From NCBI GenBank assembly GCA_030529305.1, contig JAUMXD010000039.1, forward strand, positions 1 through 13,457: a stretch of DNA of 13,457 bases, given 5' to 3'. The translations under genes were made by a program, and so were the position numbers. The notes beneath the pieces were generated by a model that was not told the origin of the DNA, did no database searches, and worked only from the letters and a program-made list of their open reading frames with translations. Each line of letters starts with the position of its first letter. Positions within the stretch are counted from its first letter, which is position 1. Below, piece after piece: positions 8,522 through 12,478 of the stretch. This stretch comes from Allobrachymonas sp. (lineage in GTDB: Bacteria > Pseudomonadota > Gammaproteobacteria > Burkholderiales > Burkholderiaceae).

Positions 8522-9253
8522 ATGAACAAGCCCCAGCAAGAAGCCCAAGCCCAGCCGACGCACGACGAAGGCGTGCCTGTTTCCGTGAAAATTCGCGAGC
8601 GCTTGCTGGCGGCACGCAAACGCTTTCATGCCAACGACAACATCGCCGACTTTTTGCAACCTGGCGAGCTGGATGCTTTGCTGGACGAAGTCACCGGCAA
8701 GATGCAAGGCGTGCTCGACAGCCTGGTCATCGACACGGCCAACGACCACAACACGCAAGATACGGCGCGGCGCGCGGCCAAGATGTACCTCAAGGAAGTG
8801 TTTGCTGGCCGCTACGTGCAGCAGCCTGAGGTGACGGAATTTCCCAACGCCGAAGCACTCAATGAACTGATGCTGGTGGGGCCCATCACTGTGCGCAGCG
8901 CCTGCTCGCATCACCTGTGCCCCATCATCGGCAAGCTGTGGGTCGGCATTTTGCCCAACAAGCAAACCAATGTGATCGGTTTGTCGAAATACGCACGGCT
9001 GGCTGAATGGGTCATGGGCCGCCCGCAGATTCAGGAAGAGGCTGTGGTGCAACTGGCCGACCTGATTCAGCAAAAAACACGGCCTGACGGGCTGGCTCTG
9101 GTCATGCACGCCACGCACTATTGCATGGCTTGGCGCGGCGTCAAGGATATGGACAGCCGCATGACCAATTCCATCATGCGTGGCGCTTTCCTGCGCAACA
9201 GCGATTTGCGCAGGGAGTTTCTGTCTTTGATTGCCTTGAAAGATTCCGCTTGA
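8522..9253 (+). CDS. folE: GTP cyclohydrolase I
   Basis: FolE converts GTP to 7,8-dihydroneopterin triphosphate and formate, the first step of folate (and pterin) synthesis. The 243-residue product has DTARRAAKMYLKE (80-92), the zinc site in SACSHHLCP (Cys128, His131), IGLSKYARLAEW (152-163), QIQEEAV replacing the more common QxQERLT, and HYCMAWRGV with catalytic His199 and the third zinc ligand Cys201. All catalytic and metal residues are therefore present. The motifs differ from the E. coli type (CEHHLVP, MTMRG), marking a divergent bacterial FolE branch. An N-terminal extension of about 20 residues is polar and probably disordered. The ATG at 8522 is preceded by GAAGAG. An 81-nt gap separates it from the preceding gene. 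Confidence 0.93.
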   Translation: MNKPQQEAQAQPTHDEGVPVSVKIRERLLAARKRFHANDNIADFLQPGELDALLDEVTGKMQGVLDSLVIDTANDHNTQDTARRAAKMYLKEVFAGRYVQQPEVTEFPNAEALNELMLVGPITVRSACSHHLCPIIGKLWVGILPNKQTNVIGLSKYARLAEWVMGRPQIQEEAVVQLADLIQQKTRPDGLALVMHATHYCMAWRGVKDMDSRMTNSIMRGAFLRNSDLRREFLSLIALKDSA

Positions 9254-9350
9254 GCAAACACTATGGCCGGAATCCACAGGTGTGCGTGGCATAGCTTTGC
9301 CAAGGCGCGTTGGTGCAAGGGCAGGCGTTGATAATACTTGGCTGCTTTTG

Positions 9351-9379
9351 TTGCAAAGGGTGGTTTTCCCATCCATAAT
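9351..9379 (+). promoter_or_regulatory. Candidate promoter for the small membrane protein pair
   Basis: TTGCAA (9351-9356, 4 of 6 to consensus) and CATAAT (9374-9379, 5 of 6) are separated by 17 nt in the 256-nt gap after folE. The gap contains no recognisable gene, so a separate promoter for the pair at 9510-10563 is plausible. The leader would be about 125 nt. Confidence 0.4.
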
Positions 9380-9509
9380 CCCCCCAAGCTGTCGGCCGGT
9401 GCGCATTGCGTGAAGGCCGGCATTCCGTTCAACAAACAAATAGGCCGCTGGAGCGCTTCAAGGCGGGCCAGCGTCTATTGCGAACACAACAATCCATAAA
9501 GGCAGCACC

Positions 9510-9893
9510 ATGATTTACGCCTTGCTCAAGGCAGCTGTACTCAAGCCCCGCTTGCTGGCTGCGCATTTGCACAACTATGGCGAATTCATCCGAAGCGAAA
9601 TGCAGGGCACGGCCCGGCAATGGGCCGTCAAAGTGGTGGCATTCGCGCTATTTGGCATAGGCATGCTGGCGTTTCTGATTCTGGGCGGCGTAGCCGTCAT
9701 GATCGGGGTGATGCAAGGCCAATATCACTGGATTTTGCTGGCGGTGCCAGCAGTGGCTTTAGGCTTGGCTTTGGTGGCGCTGATCGTGGCCTTGCAAAAA
9801 ACAGCCGGGCAGGGCATCAGCAACATCAAACAGCAATTTGCAGCCGACATGCAGGCTTTGCATGGCCCAGCGGTAAAAAATCATGAGCACTGA
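9510..9893 (+). CDS. Phage holin family (Holin-X / YqjE-like) membrane protein
   Basis: This 127-residue protein has an amphipathic N-terminal helix (about 1-38), two strongly hydrophobic helices (about 40-66 and 74-96) and a polar C-terminal tail. That is the layout of the Holin-X / YqjE family found in many proteobacterial chromosomes. Despite the family name these proteins are generally chromosomal and not linked to phage lysis; a role in the envelope or with ribosome/membrane partners such as YqjD has been suggested for relatives. The ATG at 9510 is preceded by AAAGGCAG. It overlaps the next gene by 11 nt. In other species a DUF883 (YqjD/ElaB-like) gene usually sits immediately upstream; none is seen in the 256 nt before it. 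Confidence 0.7.
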   Translation: MIYALLKAAVLKPRLLAAHLHNYGEFIRSEMQGTARQWAVKVVAFALFGIGMLAFLILGGVAVMIGVMQGQYHWILLAVPAVALGLALVALIVALQKTAGQGISNIKQQFAADMQALHGPAVKNHEH

Positions 9894-10563
9894 ACACAAT
9901 CATCCTTCTTCTTCCACTGTGCCCGTCGTGCGTGCGCCTTTGACGGCTGCTGAAAAGCTGGCGCTTTCACGCCAGGCTTTGCAAACGGCTTTGTACCCGC
10001 CGCCCAAGCCCAAAAAACCGGGCGTGATCGGCTCGTTGCGCAAGTTGTGGCCTGTGGGGCGTAAAGCGGCCAAGACCGTGCCCGCTGTCGTGGCCCAGCT
10101 GGCAGCAGCAGACGATCTGGCCCCTCGCCTGGTGGCGCAGAGCACGTCGAAAGAGGCCAAGGCTTTGGTACAAGCCGCGTCCAGTAAACCATCGGCCAGC
10201 AGCAGCTTGCAGCAGGCGGTGGGTGGTGTGTTCGATCGCATCGGCAGCTTGGTCAGCAACGTCGTCAAATCCCGCTGGCGCAGGCATCCGGCCAACTGGG
10301 CGCTGCAAGTGGGCGAGCCTTTGTTGGAAGTTGAAATCCGCCGCCACCCCATTCCTTGGCTGGCGGGTGCGGCCGCAGCTGGTGCGGCTTTTGTACTGCT
10401 TAACCCCTTGAAGTGGCGACAATCGCGCCAGATGGTGAGCACGGTTTTGGGCCAAGAGGTGCGCGTGCTTGCCACCAGCGGGCTGGTGTTTTTGGCTACC
10501 AGTGTGTTGGGTGGCTGGCTGTGTCGTTCAGGCTCTGATAAATCAGAGCCGGGTCAGTCGTAA
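9883..10563 (+). CDS. Hypothetical membrane protein paired with the holin-family gene
   Basis: I do not recognise a named family. The 226-residue protein has a Pro- and Ala-rich soluble N-terminal part (1-130), an Arg-rich hinge and two hydrophobic helices near the C-terminus (about 158-175 and 194-213), ending in a short hydrophilic tail. Two related segments, RWRRHPANWAL (131-141) and EIRRHPIPWLA (151-161), look like a short internal duplication. The RRHPxxWL-then-Ala/Gly-rich pattern recalls the C-terminal anchor of DUF883-type proteins. It starts inside the preceding gene (11-nt overlap, ATG at 9883), so the two are surely one operon and may act together at the inner membrane. An 8-bp inverted repeat overlaps its 3' end. 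Confidence 0.7.
   Translation: MSTEHNHPSSSTVPVVRAPLTAAEKLALSRQALQTALYPPPKPKKPGVIGSLRKLWPVGRKAAKTVPAVVAQLAAADDLAPRLVAQSTSKEAKALVQAASSKPSASSSLQQAVGGVFDRIGSLVSNVVKSRWRRHPANWALQVGEPLLEVEIRRHPIPWLAGAAAAGAAFVLLNPLKWRQSRQMVSTVLGQEVRVLATSGLVFLATSVLGGWLCRSGSDKSEPGQS
10531..10550. repeat. Inverted repeat at the 3' end of the membrane protein gene
   Basis: GGCTCTGA (10531-10538) and TCAGAGCC (10543-10550) form a perfect 8-bp stem with a TAAA loop, just inside the coding end of the gene stopping at 10563. No T-tract follows on either strand, so it is not a classical intrinsic terminator. It could stabilise the mRNA 3' end. Confidence 0.6.
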
Positions 10564-10754
10564 TCAAGCCGCAGGCGTTCCAGGGCAGGGCGTTCGCGTA
10601 TTTTCTTGAGTAGCGGCTCGAACTTGTCTGAGGCAGACAGAAACAGCTGCAAGCAGCGCAGCTTTGCAGTCAGTGTGTTTTTATCCTTTTGCCTTTCTCT
10701 GTGCATGCCTCTTTGCTTGCGCGTAGCTAAGTTCATTTGCCGATAGCCATTCAA
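10554..10754 (-). CDS. Small hypothetical ORF, convergent to the membrane protein gene (doubtful)
   Basis: The frame from a TTG at 10754 (or an in-frame ATG six codons later) encodes up to 66 residues, highly basic at first and ending in an amphipathic helix-like stretch, CLQLFLSASDKFEPLLKKI followed by RERPALERLRLDYD. Its stop codon lies 10 nt inside the end of the convergent + strand gene. There is no clear Shine-Dalgarno and no family I recognise. The composition looks protein-like rather than random, and base composition here is AT-richer than in the host genes. It could equally be chance, or the tail of a degraded gene at the host-prophage boundary. Confidence 0.25.
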   Translation of the reverse strand: MNGYRQMNLATRKQRGMHRERQKDKNTLTAKLRCLQLFLSASDKFEPLLKKIRERPALERLRLDYD

Positions 10755-10798
10755 TTGTCAACAGACATGCCAAAGCACTGATAAGGTGTTGTAGCGAT

Positions 10799-10879
10799 AT
10801 GTTTTCGTTTTTCTTCTTCAGTCTTGGTTGGGGAGAATTTTTTAGCAGTGCTTACGATAGCCTATTTCAGGCTGGGTGA
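10799..10879 (+). CDS. Possible 26-residue hydrophobic micro-ORF
   Basis: An ATG at 10799 opens a 26-codon frame starting MFSFFFFSLGWGEFF and ending SSAYDSLFQAG. AAGGTG lies 11 nt upstream and could act as a ribosome site. The length and the Phe-rich start would fit a membrane micro-protein or leader peptide, but so short a frame can arise by chance in T-rich DNA. I see no family match. Confidence 0.15.
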   Translation: MFSFFFFSLGWGEFFSSAYDSLFQAG

Positions 10880-10953
10880 AAGACGCGATCAGTGCAGATT
10901 CAGACAGCTTGAAGGAGACTGAGATAAATGGATAGGGTTGGGTGAGATAAATT

Positions 10954-10993
10954 GGGATTTTGGGGGATTTTTGGGGATGTATTGGGACTGGGG
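10954..10993 (+). other. G-quadruplex-type sequence with phased G-tracts
   Basis: Five G-runs lie at 10954-10956, 10962-10966, 10973-10976, 10984-10986 and 10990-10993, with loops of 5, 6, 7 and 3 nt. This meets the usual G3+N1-7 rule. Two further G-runs lie just upstream (10935-10937, 10940-10942). The first four runs recur about every 10-11 nt, close to one helical turn. The role is unknown. Confidence 0.65.
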
Positions 10994-11004
10994 TCTGAAA
11001 ACGC

Positions 11005-11021
11005 TTTGCACTATGTGCAAA
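11005..11021. repeat. Short hairpin next to the terminator
   Basis: TTTGCAC and GTGCAAA form a perfect 7-bp stem around a TAT loop. It sits 2 nt from the larger terminator hairpin, so the two would lie in tandem in a transcript from either strand. Confidence 0.5.
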
Positions 11022-11023
11022 AG

Positions 11024-11053
11024 AAAAAGCCGGTGCAAAAACCGGCTTTTTTT
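11024..11053 (-). terminator. Bidirectional intrinsic terminator after the virion morphogenesis gene
   Basis: GCCGGT (11029-11034) pairs with ACCGGC (11041-11046) around a GCAAAA loop. The stem is flanked by five As on the left and seven Ts on the right, so it has a U-tract on both strands. On the minus strand it lies 19 nt past the stop of the gene ending at 11073, so it most likely ends that transcript. It would also insulate the prophage genes from host transcription coming from the left. Confidence 0.8.
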
Positions 11054-11072
11054 GTGGCTGGGGCGAGGGCAG

Positions 11073-11546
11073 TCAGGTGTGCAGATGTCTTTGCAAGATG
11101 TCGATGATGAGCTCTGTGTCTTCGGGGGCCAATTCGCCGGTTTCCGGGTTGGCAAACAGCAGGCCGCGCCGTGGCATTTTCTTGGTGCCGAACTCGTGGT
11201 ACGTGGCATAGGGGTGGGCGAAGCCGATGCGCACACTGTCTTTGTCTGCCTGGTGACTCAAGCCGCTCAGCATGTCGCCGTAGCGATCCAAAATGCGGGC
11301 ATTGCCCGCGCGACCGGCGGCCTTGGCTGCCTTACTGCCGGGGCGCGGATAGGATTGCGCGGTACTGACAGCCCACGGGTGCCATGATCGGCCCAAAGGG
11401 TCGGTTTCGGTCTCGAAACGCGCGCTCACCCGGCTTTCAATCGTCGTGCCGATGTCCTCAAAAACGGGTTGCAAATCATCCAGCCTGGCCCGCAGGCGCT
11501 CCAGGTAGCTGGAAACTTCGCTGTTTTGGTAGTGAATGGTCAACAT
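11073..11546 (-). CDS. Phage virion morphogenesis protein (Mu gpG / P2 gpS family)
   Basis: The 157-residue product matches the phage virion morphogenesis family (tail completion / head-tail joining proteins related to P2 gpS and Mu gpG). The segments are an N-terminal helix region SSYLERLRARLDDLQPVFEDIG, then SRVSARFETETDPLGRSWHPW, then RILDRYGDMLSGLSHQADKD, then IGFAHPYATYHEFGTKKMPRRGLL. The ending GELAPEDTELIIDILQRHL is also typical. The ATG at 11546 is the first start in the frame, though no strong Shine-Dalgarno precedes it. The gene looks intact. On the same strand, 121 nt upstream, is the remnant of a PBECR-domain protein, which fits the MuF-then-gpG order of Mu-like phages. A terminator follows. 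Confidence 0.85.
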   Translation of the reverse strand: MLTIHYQNSEVSSYLERLRARLDDLQPVFEDIGTTIESRVSARFETETDPLGRSWHPWAVSTAQSYPRPGSKAAKAAGRAGNARILDRYGDMLSGLSHQADKDSVRIGFAHPYATYHEFGTKKMPRRGLLFANPETGELAPEDTELIIDILQRHLHT

Positions 11547-11667
11547 ATGGGCAGCAATTGATTGACGAGGTGATGGGCCGTGGTTATGATGGATTCAATC
11601 CCGTCGATCGTTTCGGACGTTTAGCCCAAGGAGCCTTTCAGGCGGCACGCGGCAGACGGGTACTCTT

Positions 11668-12042
11668 TCATACAGCGCGCTTAAAAAGGGTTTGCACCGT
11701 CACCATATGGCGACGCACGCGAGCCGCAAACGAATACTTGAACGCGCCCAAAACAGCTTCCCCTTCAACCATCTTGCTTCCGTCTTTGGCAACAGGCGGA
11801 TTGCCTGCGCGCAAAGTGGCGGCATTGAATATCTTGGGGAAAACGGCCAAGTCGGCCGTTGTAATCGGCACCTGACCTCGCAACGCTTCACGGGCATTCC
11901 CGTGCGCACGCAATGCGTGTGCAATGCCGTCCTGATCCAAGCCCACCAAGCAGCGCACACTCCTGATACTGGAGCACATCTGGCATGTGGTGGTGTTTGT
12001 GCGCGCACGAGCGAGCATGCGCGGGCTGAAATTAGTGGACAT
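11668..12042 (-). pseudogene. C-terminal remnant of a MuF-like phage protein with PBECR-type nuclease domain
   Basis: In the minus frame ending at 11668, residues read LDQDGIAHALRAHGN, then ALRGQVPITTADLAVFPKI and, at the end, RVRRHMVTVQTLFKRAV. This is the pattern of the phage-Barnase-EndoU-ColicinE5/D-RelE-like (PBECR) domain often fused to the C-terminus of MuF-type minor head proteins: a histidine-containing helix, the ALRGQxPIT-D-PxI helix start and a closing basic beta strand. The frame is open up to 12177, but the part before about 11960 is rich in Cys, Met and Ser and does not look like protein. The ATG at 12042 is simply the nearest start. A full MuF protein would be several hundred residues, so this is taken as truncated. 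It lies just upstream of the gpG-type gene, matching the Mu-like order. Whether a small free-standing nuclease is still made is unknown. Confidence 0.5.
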
Positions 12043-12187
12043 GTGGCGCGTTTCGCAGGGCGTGACCAAGCAGCTGACCTTGTTGAAAAAAGGCTTTGGT
12101 GCAATCGACGTCGAAGGCACCTTGCTGCAAGACCCGAATCGCCAGGGCGTTGGCATCAGCCGATTCATGCGCGCCACATTGGTCTAA
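12017..12187 (+). CDS. Possible small phage ORF ending just before a terminator
   Basis: The frame from the ATG at 12017 encodes 56 residues beginning MRGLKLVDMWRVSQG, continuing VTKQLTLLKKGFGAIDVEG and ending RQGVGISRFMRATLV. The frame is open further up, to about 11934, with GTG alternatives at 11987. Codon third positions are mostly G or C, and the stop is 21 nt before a strong + strand terminator, which argues for a real + strand gene end. Against this, no family is recognised and the minus strand here has competing open frames. It may be the 3' end of a gene whose front was lost at the prophage junction. Confidence 0.3.
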   Translation: MRGLKLVDMWRVSQGVTKQLTLLKKGFGAIDVEGTLLQDPNRQGVGISRFMRATLV

Positions 12188-12207
12188 ATCTCAATCCCAC
12201 CAACGAC

Positions 12208-12234
12208 AAAGCCCGCCATTTGGCGGGCTTTTTT
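12208..12234 (+). terminator. Strong intrinsic terminator
   Basis: GCCCGCC (12211-12217) and GGCGGGC (12222-12228) form a 7-bp GC stem with an ATTT loop, extended by three A-T pairs and followed by six Ts on the + strand. It ends + strand transcription 21 nt after the stop at 12187. On the minus strand only three Ts follow the stem, so termination of the small gene at 12300-12464 would be weaker there. Confidence 0.85.
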
Positions 12235-12299
12235 GTGCGCGCATGATTGACTGGGGTCAATTGGCGCTACGGGCGCTGCAAAGGCACCATGCAGGGCAA

Positions 12300-12464
12300 T
12301 CAGTTCTGCTTTTCGGGGCGCGAAGACATGTAGTAGGTGAATGCAACCACGCTAATGACAACCATCGCTTGTGGCGGATTGGCTGCGACAAGTAGCCACG
12401 CACAGACCGCCCAAAGCAATGCACAACCAGTCCACAGAGCAAGGCGAAAGACGTTGTAGATCAT
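12300..12464 (-). CDS. Small two-helix membrane protein, divergent from the tape measure gene
   Basis: This frame encodes 54 residues beginning MIYNVFRLALWTGCALLW and ending TYYMSSRPEKQN. Two hydrophobic segments, about 7-28 (LALWTGCALLWAVCAWLLVA) and 32-46 (QAMVVISVVAFTYYM), are joined by a short ANPPQ turn, with a charged C-terminal tail. This layout fits a two-pass inner-membrane micro-protein of holin, antiholin or superinfection-exclusion type, but no family is recognised. An in-frame stop lies just upstream, so the ATG at 12464 is the first start; no clear Shine-Dalgarno is seen. Its start is 14 nt from the oppositely directed tape measure start, so the promoters of the two genes must overlap the neighbouring reading frames. 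Confidence 0.5.
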   Translation of the reverse strand: MIYNVFRLALWTGCALLWAVCAWLLVAANPPQAMVVISVVAFTYYMSSRPEKQN

Positions 12465-12478
12465 GAGGCCACTTTAGC

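Larger units (their letters stand above)
10564..11072. other. Mostly non-coding transition zone between host operon and prophage DNA
   Basis: No recognisable gene family is found in these 509 nt on either strand. They hold a doubtful minus-strand ORF (to 10754), a possible 26-codon micro-ORF (10799-10879), phased G-tracts (10935-10993) and two adjacent hairpins (11005-11053). The composition is clearly AT-richer than in the genes to the left. No tRNA gene or obvious attachment-site repeat was seen. Confidence 0.6.

Noticed and set aside
9241..9276. GATTCCG...CGGAATC inverted repeat after folE as a terminator
   Set aside because: The loop is about 20 nt and there is no T-tract, so it does not meet the criteria for an intrinsic terminator.
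11384..11875. 163-codon + frame over gpG and the PBECR remnant
   Set aside because: Its first part is antisense to the clearly recognisable virion morphogenesis gene, and its last part is antisense to the PBECR-like segment. A middle portion (about 11560-11690) looks protein-like, but no family or start supports it.
12246..12261. Inverted repeat ATTGAC-TGGG-GTCAAT as a possible operator
   Set aside because: It is only a 6-bp arm with no nearby promoter elements; this can occur by chance.
12244..12395. + strand frame starting MIDWGQLALRAL after the terminator
   Set aside because: It is antisense to the small hydrophobic membrane protein, becomes Arg/His-rich and shows no family or ribosome site. 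The minus frame is the better candidate.
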